Below are positions 34,801-42,509 of a stretch of 46,358 bases of DNA, in pieces. The stretch comes from Myxococcales bacterium. Its GTDB lineage: Bacteria; Myxococcota_A; Polyangia; Haliangiales; Haliangiaceae. The translations under genes and the position numbers were made by a program. Location of the stretch: the NCBI GenBank assembly GCA_028287115.1, contig JAQBQF010000199.1:1-46358 (forward strand), read 5' to 3'. The first letter of the stretch is position 1. Every line of letters starts with the position of its first letter. A model generated the notes under the pieces. The model did no database searches. It was given only the letters and a program-made list of their open reading frames with translations, and had not been told where the DNA came from.

Positions 34801-37025
34801 CCAGTACCGTGGCGTCCCACTCCGACTCGCGCGGGCTCGGAAGCGCTGGCTCGCTGGCCGTCGGCGTCGCAGCGTCTGCGTCCGGGTCGCTCGAACTCGG
34901 AAGCGGCGCGCACATCTCCGCGGGTTCGCTTGAGATTGGCGTCGCAGCGTCTGCGTCCGGTTCACTCGGAGTCGGAAGTGGCGCGCGTGTTTCCGCCGGC
35001 TCGCGTCAGCACGGCGATGCATCGCATGCGCCCGACCCGCTCGACATCGTGCACACCGCATGGGTTGCTACCGAACGACTCGGTGCCGTGCGTGCGGTGC
35101 TCGGAGAGCACGTCCAGGCCGTTCCGGCGATCGCGACACCTTCGTGGTCGGTGGCGCTCGAACGTGAAGCGGCGATCGTCAAGATCGTCGGTTCGCATCT
35201 CGATCACCGAGGTCCGGTGACTGCAGGCGCACTCGCAGCCGAGCTCGGGCTGCCGGTCGCAGAGGTGCTGAGCGGATTGCTCGCACTCGAATCCGACGGC
35301 GCGATCCTGCGCGGCAACTTCACATCTCCGGGACGCCGTGGTGGCGCGACGGTGAAGGACGCGCTCGCCGCGAGCGACGCACTCGCCGACACCGAATGGT
35401 GCAATCGCCGTGTGCTCGCGCGAATTCACCGGCTGACGCTCGCGAAGCTGCGCCGCGAGATCGAGCCCGTCAGCGCCGCGGCGCTGATGCGATTCTTGCT
35501 GCGGTGGCAGCGCGTGGTGCGCAACACACAGCTGATCGGCGCCGACGGTCTCGCGCGCGTCATCGAGCAGCTCCAAGGTTTCGAGACGGCGGCCGGCGCT
35601 TGGGAACGCGAGCTGTTGCCCGCGCGTCTTCATGGTTACGAGGCGGGCTGGCTCGATCAGATGTGCCTCGCCGGCCACGTCGTATGGTGTCGCCTGAGTC
35701 CGCGCAAGGCTGAGGTGATCGAAGAGCCCGCGCCGAAGAGCGAGGACCTTCCGGAGATCGTATCCGCACTTCACCAGCTGGTGGCGGCGAAGCCGGTCGT
35801 CGAGCATTTTGCGCCGCACATGCAAGCGGCGATCGCTGCGGGTGACGTCGCGATCGACGCGGCGTTCTCGGCAGGCAAGTCGAAGGCTGACGCACTCGCC
35901 GCGGGTGCGGATGCTGCCGTTGCGGCGGCACTCGATGCCGGTGCGACTCGCAAACAAGCAGCGGCGGCCGCCGCCGCTTGCGTGATGAAGCACGAGCGCA
36001 CGCCGATGGCGGTCGCGCTCTACGCGTCCGCGGCACTCGAGCCTGCGGAAGGGCCGGCCCGCGCGCAGCGTAACGCGCCTTCACGATCGGCACCGCTCGC
36101 GCTGATGTTGCGACGTGATGCGGGCTGGTTGCGCGCGGCCGCCGCCGTCGGGCAGATCGAGGCGCCGATCCTCGGCACGCTCGCGACGAGGCTTCGCGAT
36201 CACCTCGCGACGAACGGCGCGTCGTTCCTGCCGGATCTCGTGACCGCCATGGACGTGCCCCCGGATCTCGTCGAGGACGCGCTGTGGGAGCTGGTCGGTG
36301 CGGGGCTCGCCACGGCAGACGGCTTCGCGAGCCTGCGGGTCCTCGTCGATCGCCGTCGTGGTGAAGTGAAGAGTCACTTCGATCGGACAACGGCGACCGC
36401 GCCGACCGTTCGCAAGTGGCAAGACGCGATCCGCCGCGCGCGCACACGCGATCGAGGCCGGCCGGCGCACGCGTTGCGATCGCTGCCCACCGCCGCAGGA
36501 CGTTGGTCATTGTTACCGCCTGCCCCTGCCGATGCGATCAACGCCGAGGCCTCGGCCCGGCAGCTGCTGCATCGGTACGGCGTCGTGTTCCGCGATCTGC
36601 TGGCGCGTGAATCGAGCCTGCCCCCGTGGCGCGATTTGCTCGTTGCACTTCGCCGACTCGAAGCGCGCGGTGAGATTCGCGGTGGCCGCTTCGTTACGGG
36701 ATTCGTCGGCGAGCAATTCGCGCTTCCCGAAGCGGCCGACGAGCTTCGCGGCGTCCGCAATCCGGGTCCGAACGCGGAGGTCTGCCGGATCTCGGCCACC
36801 GATCCGCTCAACTTGGTCGGCGTGCTGTCGGCAGGGCCGCGCGTTCCGGCGATCGTCGGCAACGCGGTGCTCTACATGGACGGACAGGCCGTCGCATCGA
36901 TCGAAGGTGGCGAGCTCGTCCGCCGCGCGCCGATCCCACCTGGCGCGCGCATCGACGACGATCTGACGTATCACCCGCCCCCGCGGCCTCTTGCGGCTCC
37001 GCCGCAGGCGGCACTTCCGCTCTAA
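31812..37025 (+). CDS. lhr: Lhr-type ATP-dependent helicase with repeat insertion
   Basis: This 1737-residue superfamily 2 helicase of the long Lhr type compares with 1538 in E. coli. Motifs are APTGSGKT at 47-54, SPLKAL near 84-89, TTPESL, DEIH at 172-175, SAT at 211-213 and GRSGHT in the second helicase domain. Winged-helix and Lhr-core regions follow. Between about residues 950 and 1070 the conserved domains are interrupted by a Gly/Ser/Ala-rich stretch containing 25-residue repeats. The C-terminal section ends in a Pro-rich tail. Lhr acts in DNA repair; the E. coli long form also has a uracil-glycosylase activity in its C-terminal part, not verified here. It heads a four-gene run. Confidence 0.93.
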   Translation: MVAAPDVLDAFHPLVSGWFRERFGAPTEPQRAGWPRISAGQDVLIAAPTGSGKTLAAFLACLDALVRRGLERPLPDHTAILYISPLKALSNDVHRNLEAPLAELMTRAAIEGIKFPEIRVAVRTGDTPISERAKMAKRPPHILVTTPESLFILLTTVSGRASLGQLSTVIVDEIHAVAGDKRGAHLALSLERLDRLVQQTTGRRPVRVGLSATQRPIERIARLLVGTHRPMPHIVDAGHRREIDLAIEITDDELGAVASNEQFGRVYDRIAELVMNHRSTIVFVNTRRLVERAAAALEQRLGEENVVAHHGSMSRTLRLAAEQKLKHGQVRCAVATASLELGIDVGTVDLVVQLGSPRSIATLLQRVGRSGHTLGGTPKGRLFALTRDQLIECAALVRGVRRGNLDAITIRDAPLDIVAQQIVAACAAEDISEVELGAMIRGATPYSELADDRLEQILSMLSEGVSDRRGRVGAYLHRDRIGGMLRGRRGARLAAVTSGGAIPDNANYTVVQFPEETQVGTVDEDFAIESSAGDIFQLGNTSWRIRRVEAGRVLVDDAKGQPPTIPFWVGEAPARTRELSDEVSALRGDIDRKLGDGDEHDSIAAWVVGETHMIMRAAQQLVAYLAAGRAALGALPRKDLLIAERFFDEAGGMQLVLHAPLGGRINRAWGLALRKKFCRTFDFELQASATDDGIVISLGQPHSFALDTVFAFVTSPQCKDVLVQALLDRPMFEIRWRWNVTRSLTVLRRRNGKKVPPHLVKMRAADTLSVVFPAAQMCVENVPGDREIPDHPLVFETIRDCLVEAMDAEGFRGLIEQLERGEIQVIARDTVEPSPLSHELINANPYAYLDDAPLEERRTRAVQLRRGLPASVASSDDVGALDPAAIMLATEEVAPTVRDLDELHDALLALWLVPENLGQALSPGARDWFEALAASGRACRLRWTSARCDGAIRDSVAASARAPGAAGSIERGNGESAFAGSLGLGNNASVSAGSLEPSTVASHSDSRGLGSAGSLAVGVAASASGSLELGSGAHISAGSLEIGVAASASGSLGVGSGARVSAGSRQHGDASHAPDPLDIVHTAWVATERLGAVRAVLGEHVQAVPAIATPSWSVALEREAAIVKIVGSHLDHRGPVTAGALAAELGLPVAEVLSGLLALESDGAILRGNFTSPGRRGGATVKDALAASDALADTEWCNRRVLARIHRLTLAKLRREIEPVSAAALMRFLLRWQRVVRNTQLIGADGLARVIEQLQGFETAAGAWERELLPARLHGYEAGWLDQMCLAGHVVWCRLSPRKAEVIEEPAPKSEDLPEIVSALHQLVAAKPVVEHFAPHMQAAIAAGDVAIDAAFSAGKSKADALAAGADAAVAAALDAGATRKQAAAAAAACVMKHERTPMAVALYASAALEPAEGPARAQRNAPSRSAPLALMLRRDAGWLRAAAAVGQIEAPILGTLATRLRDHLATNGASFLPDLVTAMDVPPDLVEDALWELVGAGLATADGFASLRVLVDRRRGEVKSHFDRTTATAPTVRKWQDAIRRARTRDRGRPAHALRSLPTAAGRWSLLPPAPADAINAEASARQLLHRYGVVFRDLLARESSLPPWRDLLVALRRLEARGEIRGGRFVTGFVGEQFALPEAADELRGVRNPGPNAEVCRISATDPLNLVGVLSAGPRVPAIVGNAVLYMDGQAVASIEGGELVRRAPIPPGARIDDDLTYHPPPRPLAAPPQAALPL
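34848..34997 (+). repeat. 75-bp tandem repeat inside lhr
   Basis: Two adjacent 75-bp units (34848-34922 and 34923-34997) encode near-identical 25-residue segments containing GVAASASGSL and GSGA(H/R)(I/V)SA, residues 1013-1062. Degenerate SGSL/GSLE pieces continue upstream to about 34690. The insert sits after GRACRLRW and before the conserved AWVATERL, so it lengthens a linker rather than breaking a domain. Confidence 0.85.
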
Positions 37026-37027
37026 AC

Positions 37028-37474
37028 ATGGCCGGCGAAGCGGGCATCGTCATGCGTGTCGTCGCGCGAGTCTTCGAGACGACACGTCTTCGAGCGCTGT
37101 TCTCGACCTGGCGCGGCCGGTTCATCGCAGGATTCTTGGCGATGCAGCTGCTGCTTCCGTTTCGGTACTACGTCGCTCATCGCGACGCGCACGACGAACG
37201 CTTCGCTTGGCGCATGTTCTCGCCGATGCGGATGGTGACCTGCACGCCCGAGCTCGCGATCGACGGTCAGAAGCGGAGCCTCGGCAACGAATTTCACGAG
37301 GCATGGATCGCGATCGCAAGGCGCGGCCGGTTCTCGGTCATCGAGGCGATGGCGGCACGTCTCTGCGCGCGGCACCCGAATTCGTCGGTCGTGTTCTCCC
37401 TGCAGTGCTCGTACGTCGATCGAGATCCGGAATCGTTCGGCGGCTACGACATGTGCAAGGTCCCTCTCCTCTAA
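37028..37474 (+). CDS. Small membrane protein paired with an HTTM protein
   Basis: This 148-residue protein starts 2 nt after lhr. One hydrophobic helix (FIAGFLAMQLLLPFRYYV, about 32-49) is followed by RFAWRMFSPMRMVTC, a pattern that also occurs in the soluble part of HTTM/GGCX-type proteins; the next gene is an HTTM protein without it. It may therefore be the split-off soluble part of that system. Four Cys lie in the last 75 residues. An internal ATG at 37052 is possible. Function unknown. Confidence 0.75.
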   Translation: MAGEAGIVMRVVARVFETTRLRALFSTWRGRFIAGFLAMQLLLPFRYYVAHRDAHDERFAWRMFSPMRMVTCTPELAIDGQKRSLGNEFHEAWIAIARRGRFSVIEAMAARLCARHPNSSVVFSLQCSYVDRDPESFGGYDMCKVPLL

Positions 37475-37482
37475 CGGCACCG

Positions 37483-39216
37483 ATGGCGAAGAAGCGACGT
37501 CCTTCGAACAAGCGCCCCGAACGAACATCTCGTCCGGCAGCCGGATCTCGGACCGGTGCTCGGACGGGCGCTGCTCGGACGGACGCTGCTCGGACGGACG
37601 CTGCTCGGACGGGCGCTGCTCGGACAGGCGGTGCTCGGACGGACGCTGCTCGGACTGCGCGGACGGACGACTCTCGGACTGCTCGGACAGACGGTGCTCG
37701 GACTGCTCGGACTGCTCGGACGGAGCCCGCTCGGACGGACCCCGAACAGCCCGCTTTTTGGTTCGGGTTCGAAGTGTCGTGGGCAAAGCTCGTGATCGGT
37801 CGTTTCGTGCTGTTTGGATTGCTCGCGATCGATGCCTTGCTGCAGATCCGGCACGCACCGCGTTATGGCGTGGGCGGGTTCAACGTCGCGCAGTTGCCCG
37901 GGCTCGATGCGATCGGCCCGTCACGGATGATCTACGAGCTGTGCGAGCTGTTCAACGCGTATCTGTTTGTCCTCGCGGCGTGCGGCGTCGCGACGCGATT
38001 CGTGTTGCCAATTGCGACGGCGATCTACGCGTACTTGTATTTCGGCAGTCAGCTCGATTCGTATCAGCATCATTATCTCGTGTCGCTGATCCTGCTGCTG
38101 TCGTGCTTCATTCCATGGCAGCGGCCCGACGGAGCAGGCCCATCGACCCAGATCCGGTCGTGGGCACTACGCCTCGTGCTGATCCAGATCGCGATCATGT
38201 ATCTGTGGGCCGCTGTCTCGAAGATGAATCACGCGTGGATCGATGGCCGCACCCTCGGCGGTCAGATCGGCGGTCCGCTTCGCGCGATGATCGACGCGAC
38301 GATCGGGATTCGCCGAGCGTCGAGCCTCGTGATCGGAATCGAGCTCGCACTTGCCGCGAGCGTCTGGAATCGACGGCTGTGGCGAGCCGCAGCACCGCTC
38401 GGTTTGATGTTGCACCTCGGCATCCTCGCGTCGGGCCTCGAGATCGGGCTGTTCGCATGGCTGATGATCGGCCTCTACATCTTCATCATTCCGGACCGCA
38501 TCTGGGTCTGGCTCGCAGGCACCGGCCCCGTGCGACTCGTCCGCGATCTGGCGCGCGTGATCGCGAGCTGGTTCGAAGATGGCCCGCAATGGGGCGTTTA
38601 TGCGATCGCGCTCGCCGCCGGTCTTGGCCTCGCTGCGCTCTGTCGCTTCGATCACGCGCTGCAGGTCGGCTTCATCCTGACCGCCGCGATCGTCGGGGTC
38701 GCACTCGTGCGCGGCCTTCGTCAGCCCGGCCTTCGCCGGCGCGTCCAGCTCGCGTGGCTCGGCTGCATTCACGTCGTGGCGCTCGGTACGTGGCTGATGG
38801 TCGATCGATCCTCGAGCGTCGCCGAGGACTATTACCGATTCCTCGCAGGCAGCGCGCGGCGGTTCGGGACCGACCAGGAAGCAGAGCACGCATATCGCAA
38901 GCTCGTCGCCATCGTACCGGATGACGAACCCGCCCATTTCCATCTTGCTCACGCGCTGCTCGCACGCGACGCGACCGAAGAAGGACTCGCCGAGCTCCAT
39001 GAAGCGGAGCGGCTCGCGCCCTCGGCAGCTCGTGCATACGTCGAGGAAGCTCGCTGGCTCGCAAGTCACGCGCGAAAGACCGAGGCGCTCGCGAAGGCAC
39101 GTGAGGCCGTGGCCGCGGATCCGAAGGATTCCGAAGCGCGCGATCTGCTAAACAGCTTCAAGAACGGCAGCACGGGCAAACGCGCCTCCCCCACCATCGA
39201 CGACGACAGCGAATGA
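37483..39216 (+). CDS. HTTM (vitamin K carboxylase-like) membrane protein with TPR tail
   Basis: ATG 37483 gives 577 residues. Residues 1-21 are basic; 22-86 form a low-complexity ART(D/G)(A) array; 100-430 are membrane helices; the end (about 470-570) is TPR-like (AHFHLAHALLARDATEEGLA). The HTTM core has YLYFGSQLDSYQHHYLVSLI near 184-203, then KMNHAWIDG, resembling the gamma-glutamyl carboxylase family. Whether it carboxylates Glu residues or does other chemistry is unknown. It lies 8 nt after the small membrane protein, and nth starts inside its stop (ATGA). Confidence 0.85.
   Translation: MAKKRRPSNKRPERTSRPAAGSRTGARTGAARTDAARTDAARTGAARTGGARTDAARTARTDDSRTARTDGARTARTARTEPARTDPEQPAFWFGFEVSWAKLVIGRFVLFGLLAIDALLQIRHAPRYGVGGFNVAQLPGLDAIGPSRMIYELCELFNAYLFVLAACGVATRFVLPIATAIYAYLYFGSQLDSYQHHYLVSLILLLSCFIPWQRPDGAGPSTQIRSWALRLVLIQIAIMYLWAAVSKMNHAWIDGRTLGGQIGGPLRAMIDATIGIRRASSLVIGIELALAASVWNRRLWRAAAPLGLMLHLGILASGLEIGLFAWLMIGLYIFIIPDRIWVWLAGTGPVRLVRDLARVIASWFEDGPQWGVYAIALAAGLGLAALCRFDHALQVGFILTAAIVGVALVRGLRQPGLRRRVQLAWLGCIHVVALGTWLMVDRSSSVAEDYYRFLAGSARRFGTDQEAEHAYRKLVAIVPDDEPAHFHLAHALLARDATEEGLAELHEAERLAPSAARAYVEEARWLASHARKTEALAKAREAVAADPKDSEARDLLNSFKNGSTGKRASPTIDDDSE
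37546..37740 (+). repeat. 15-bp coding repeat at the N-terminus of the HTTM gene
   Basis: A GCTGCTCGGACGGAC-type unit of 15 bp is repeated in frame, mixed with 9- and 12-bp shortened forms, giving an Ala-Arg-Thr-Asp/Gly array of about 65 residues. It is strongly basic and on the cytosolic side if the first membrane helix starts near 100. The sequence variation between units is small, which suggests recent expansion. Confidence 0.87.
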
Positions 39217-40223
39217 ACGCACCCCGCTCAGCACCACGGCTCGCAGGATCGGCAGGAGCAGGAACGGCAGCCGACCAACGGCCGCCAGATTCGACGCAGC
39301 CCTCCGAGGCACGCGAGGTCACGCGAACAGCGAAAGCGCATGCGCACGATGCACCTCGAGCTCGCAAGGCGCGGTCCCCCGAAGCGCACGATGCCGCGCG
39401 AACATCGAAGGCGCACACGAGCGACGCACCTCGCGATCGCAAGGCGCGGTCTCCCGAAGCACACGATGCCGCGCGAACATCGAACGCGCACGCGAGCGAT
39501 GCACCTCGCGATCGCAAGGCGCGTGCGGCGAAGATCGTGCAGATCCTCGACGAGCTATATCCGTCGCCGAAGATGCCGCTCGATCACGCGGACCCGTTTC
39601 AGCTCCTGGTAGCGACGATCCTCTCGGCGCAATGTACCGATGCACGCGTCAACATCGTCACGCCGGCGCTGTTCACGCGCGCGCCCGATGCCGAGACGAT
39701 GGCGCGGATGTCGACCTCGGAGATCTTGCGATACATCCGCACTTGCGGTCTCGCACCGAGCAAGGCCAAGAACCTGCGCGAGATGAGCCGCGCGCTGGTC
39801 GCGAAGCACGGCGGCGTCGTGCCGCGCGATTTTGCGGCGCTCGAGGAACTCGCCGGCGTGGGTCACAAGACCGCGAGCGTCGTGATGGCGCAAGCCTTCG
39901 GTGAGGTCGCGTTTCCGATCGACACGCACATCCATCGGCTCGCCGGTCGCTGGCAGCTCTCGCGCGCACGAACCGTCGAGGAGACCGAGCGCGATCTGAA
40001 GGCCGCGTTCCCGCGGGAACGCTGGAACACGCTGCACCTGCAGATCATCTACTTCGGCCGCGAGCATTGCCCTGCGTTGCGGCACGCTCGCGAGAGCTGT
40101 CCGATCTGCAGCTGGGCGATGTCGAACGCACGCACGACACGCGAGCGCCGCGAGCAGAAGCGAGCTCGTCCGGCGGTGTCGTCGACGAAGCGCTCCAAGA
40201 TCGTACACTCGGTTCGCCGCTAA
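39213..40223 (+). CDS. nth: Endonuclease III-like DNA glycosylase with repeated N-terminal extension
   Basis: In this 336-residue protein the glycosylase domain begins near 103. It has the HhH motif LAGVGHKTASVV (catalytic Lys219) and the catalytic Asp237 in FPIDTHIHRL, so both key residues of base-excision repair for oxidised pyrimidines are present. The C-terminal iron-sulfur motif is irregular: Cys286, 296 and 299 are seen (C-x9-C-x2-C), but the usual spacing C-x6-C-x2-C-x5-C and the fourth Cys are missing, so the cluster may be lost. Residues 1-102 are a hydrophilic extension with 25-residue repeats. The start overlaps the HTTM stop by four bases. Confidence 0.93.
   Translation: MNAPRSAPRLAGSAGAGTAADQRPPDSTQPSEAREVTRTAKAHAHDAPRARKARSPEAHDAARTSKAHTSDAPRDRKARSPEAHDAARTSNAHASDAPRDRKARAAKIVQILDELYPSPKMPLDHADPFQLLVATILSAQCTDARVNIVTPALFTRAPDAETMARMSTSEILRYIRTCGLAPSKAKNLREMSRALVAKHGGVVPRDFAALEELAGVGHKTASVVMAQAFGEVAFPIDTHIHRLAGRWQLSRARTVEETERDLKAAFPRERWNTLHLQIIYFGREHCPALRHARESCPICSWAMSNARTTRERREQKRARPAVSSTKRSKIVHSVRR
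39333..39530 (+). repeat. 75-bp tandem repeat at the N-terminus of nth
   Basis: Units at 39333-39407 and 39408-39482, plus a partial one to about 39530, encode (K/N)AH(A/T)xDAPR(A/D)RKARSPEAHD and so on, 25 residues each. The units differ at only a few positions. The encoded segment is basic and lies before the glycosylase domain, so it may act as a flexible DNA-binding tail. Confidence 0.88.
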
Positions 40224-40637
40224 CCGGGCGCCAACGTGATTTCAAGCGATTACAGATCGCTGGTTTCAACAGTGTGCACCGTCCCTGGTTCTCGCAACCA
40301 ACCAGCTGCCGTGAAAATAGACGCGCGCACCATGTCAGCGCTGCGCGTTCACGATTTCGTGTGTCGTGATGCGCTTCCGAGCGCACTTGGTCTGTCCCGC
40401 AAAACCCTCGAGTGCCGTCGTGGTGTCGTCGCTCTGGAGCTGCGAGCAGGTCCACGCGGTCAGGCCCCTACGCCGGCTGACCCAGCGTGGCCGGGGGGTG
40501 TTGCTTCGCGAAAGCCGAGGCCGTTACAGCGATCCATTCGCGGCCCCGCTTCGACGCGGATCTTTTTTCGGCCTCAAGTAGCTTGAATCACGCGACAATC
40601 TAGGTTCGTGCGAAGAAACCTCTTGCGAATTGCTCGC
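40224..40637. other. Gap without a supported gene
   Basis: Between nth and the TetR operator there is no convincing coding region: open frames on both strands have irregular third-position composition and Arg-rich translations without recognisable motifs. GAGGCCG at 40517-40523 and CGGCCTC at 40569-40575 form a weak inverted repeat, and there is a T6 tract at 40563-40568. Possible transcription end of the lhr-nth run, not certain. The last bases upstream of 40638 would contain the tetR promoter. Confidence 0.55.
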
Positions 40638-40655
40638 GGAATGAATATTCATTCC
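40638..40655. promoter_or_regulatory. Probable TetR operator 1 (tetR promoter)
   Basis: GGAATGAATATTCATTCC is an 18-bp perfect palindrome ending 5 bp before the tetR ATG. TATTCA in its centre (40645-40650) has TTGCGA (40623-40628) 16 bp upstream, a possible -10/-35 pair. If so, the operator covers the promoter core and the mRNA would be nearly leaderless. Repressor binding here would give autoregulation. Confidence 0.75.
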
Positions 40656-40660
40656 TGGCG

Positions 40661-41386
40661 ATGACGAACACCAGCAAGACGAGCAAGGCCGGGCCGGCTG
40701 CCGGGCCGGCTGCCCGCCCGAGCCAGCCGCTGGTAGAAGCCGCGAACGAGCGCCAGGCGACTTATCACCTGGACACCCAGCGGAACAGCGAGCGCGCGAT
40801 CGCGAAGCCCGCGCACCGAGCCGCCCAGGGTGACAAGCGCGAGCAGATCGTCAACGCGGCACTCGACTTGTTTGTCGAGCGCGGGTTCTACGGCACGGCG
40901 GTGCCGGAAATCGCGGACCGTGCCGGCGTTGGTGCCGGTACCATCTATCGCTACTTCGAATCGAAGGAAGCGCTCGTCAACGCGATCTATCGCGAGCTCA
41001 AGCTGCAATTTTCGCACGCCGTTCTCGACGATTTTCCGGCGTCGGCCGCCACGCGCGAGCAGTTTCGATCCCTGTGGACGCGGATGGCGAAGTTCGCGGT
41101 CGACAACACGAACGCCTTCATCTTTCTCGAGCTGCACCATCACGCCCGATATCTCGATGCCGAGAGTCGTGCGGTGGAGCAGCGCATGACAGGTCTCATC
41201 ACGCACGTCGTCACCGCATCGCAGGCCCGCGGCGATCTCAAAGCCGCTTCACCACGACTCCTCATGGGCATCGTCATCGGTGCGTTCGTCGGCGTGATCC
41301 GGAGCTGTATCGAAGTCGACGAGCCGCTCGCGAGCGCGGATTGGGTGCTCGCCGAACGTTGTTGCTGGGAAGCCATTCGGAACTGA
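40661..41386 (+). CDS. TetR-family transcriptional regulator
   Basis: The 241 residues are a long hydrophilic N-terminal tail of about 57 residues (repeated AGPAAGPAA) and then a TetR HTH: KREQIVNAALDLFVERGFYG, VPEIADRAGVGAGTIYRYFE and SKEALVNAIY (about 58-108). A helical ligand domain follows (FIFLELHHHARYLDAES). ATG 40661 is the only start codon before the HTH. There is no good ribosome site because the operator ends just upstream, consistent with a leaderless or poorly translated message. The matching palindrome before the next gene suggests it controls that SDR as well as itself. Confidence 0.92.
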   Translation: MTNTSKTSKAGPAAGPAARPSQPLVEAANERQATYHLDTQRNSERAIAKPAHRAAQGDKREQIVNAALDLFVERGFYGTAVPEIADRAGVGAGTIYRYFESKEALVNAIYRELKLQFSHAVLDDFPASAATREQFRSLWTRMAKFAVDNTNAFIFLELHHHARYLDAESRAVEQRMTGLITHVVTASQARGDLKAASPRLLMGIVIGAFVGVIRSCIEVDEPLASADWVLAERCCWEAIRN

Positions 41387-41434
41387 TCTCGGTCCTCCAC
41401 GAGGGAAACCTCGTGTTTTTATTTGTCTTGCTAC

Positions 41435-41452
41435 GGAATGAATGTTCATTCC
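41435..41452. promoter_or_regulatory. Probable TetR operator 2 (SDR promoter)
   Basis: GGAATGAATGTTCATTCC matches the tetR operator at 17 of 18 positions; only the two central bases break its symmetry. It lies 22 bp before the SDR start and 48 bp after the tetR stop. The repeated, nearly identical site is the evidence for a shared repressor; the ligand is unknown. Confidence 0.75.
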
Positions 41453-41474
41453 AATCAACCTCAGGAGCCAATTC

Positions 41475-42422
41475 ATGTCGACCACTTCGAAGCTCGTCCT
41501 CGTCACCGGCGCAACCGCGGGCATCGGCCGCATGACCGCCATCCACCTCGCAAAGCAGGGTCATCGCGTGATCGCGACCGGTCGCAAGCCGGCCGAGCTC
41601 GCGAAGGTCAAGCTCGAAGCTGCGGGGCTGTCGCTCGAGACGGTGCTGCTGGACGTGACCTCGCAGGCTTCGATCGCAGCCGCCGTTGCGGAGGTCGATC
41701 GGATCTCGAAGGGTCGCGGGCTCGACGTGCTCGTCAACAACGCCGGCTTCGGAATCCTCGGACCCACGTCGGAGATCACCGACGCCGACATGCGCCGTCA
41801 GTACGAAACGAACGTGTTCGGCCTGATGAACGTGACGCGTGCGTTCTTGCCGAAGATGCGCGAGCGCCGTGCGGGCCGGATCATCAACGTGTCGAGCGTC
41901 GGCGGCCGGATCACGTTGCCGTACTTCGGCGTCTATAATTCGACGAAGTACGCCGTCGAGTCGCTGTCGGATGCGCTCCGCTACGAGCTGCGCCCGTTCG
42001 GAATCGACGTCGCTCTGATCGAGCCCGGCGTGATTCGCACGAACTTCGAAGCCACCGCGGTGTCGGGGCTCGAGCAGTTCGCAAGCACGCCGTACGCGCT
42101 CGCCATGCGGAAGTACGAGAACATGTCGAAGACGGCCGACCGGTTCGCCTCCAATCCAATCGTGATCGCTCGCGCGATCGCGCGGGCCGTGAACGCGGGC
42201 AGGCCATCTGCTCGGTACGTCGCTCCGCGGTCTACGAACATGATCATCTGGATGAGCGCGTTGCTCCCGACGCGCATGTGGGACTGGATGATGCGCAAGG
42301 TCGGCTTCCTGACCCCGAAAGCGCTAGATCTCTCGGGTTCTCCCGTCACTCACGACCGACAGCCGATCGACGTGTCGGTCGTCAAGCGAACGTCGGCAGA
42401 AGCGCATGCGCCGGCGAACTGA
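41475..42422 (+). CDS. Short-chain dehydrogenase/reductase
   Basis: ATG 41475, with CAGGAG (41462-41467) 7 nt before it, gives 315 residues. Motifs are TGATAGIG at 11-18, NNAGFGILGP, Ser in NVSSVGG and YNSTKYAVE. It is an oxidoreductase of the classical group with a C-terminal extension (WMSALLPTRMWDWMMRK) that may be membrane-associated. It is probably repressed by the upstream TetR. Its substrate may be the compound sensed by that regulator (for example a lipid or a hydrophobic toxicant), which is an inference. A frame start at 41442 lies inside the operator and is not used. Confidence 0.93.
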   Translation: MSTTSKLVLVTGATAGIGRMTAIHLAKQGHRVIATGRKPAELAKVKLEAAGLSLETVLLDVTSQASIAAAVAEVDRISKGRGLDVLVNNAGFGILGPTSEITDADMRRQYETNVFGLMNVTRAFLPKMRERRAGRIINVSSVGGRITLPYFGVYNSTKYAVESLSDALRYELRPFGIDVALIEPGVIRTNFEATAVSGLEQFASTPYALAMRKYENMSKTADRFASNPIVIARAIARAVNAGRPSARYVAPRSTNMIIWMSALLPTRMWDWMMRKVGFLTPKALDLSGSPVTHDRQPIDVSVVKRTSAEAHAPAN

Positions 42423-42509
42423 GGTGAAGAATCGCCTCACGCCCAAGAAGGCGCCGATCCTGGCCCCGGGTTAGTTGCTCGAGTGGCCGATCCACGCGAG
42501 ACTTCATGA

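Noticed and set aside
37471..37854. Minus-strand PSSVRPSSARPSS repeat frame
   Set aside because: It is the complement of the ART repeat of the HTTM gene, whose other regions are clearly coding on the plus strand.
40236..40586. 116-residue frame between nth and tetR
   Set aside because: Codon third positions are not GC-biased like real genes here, and no motif or ribosome site was seen.
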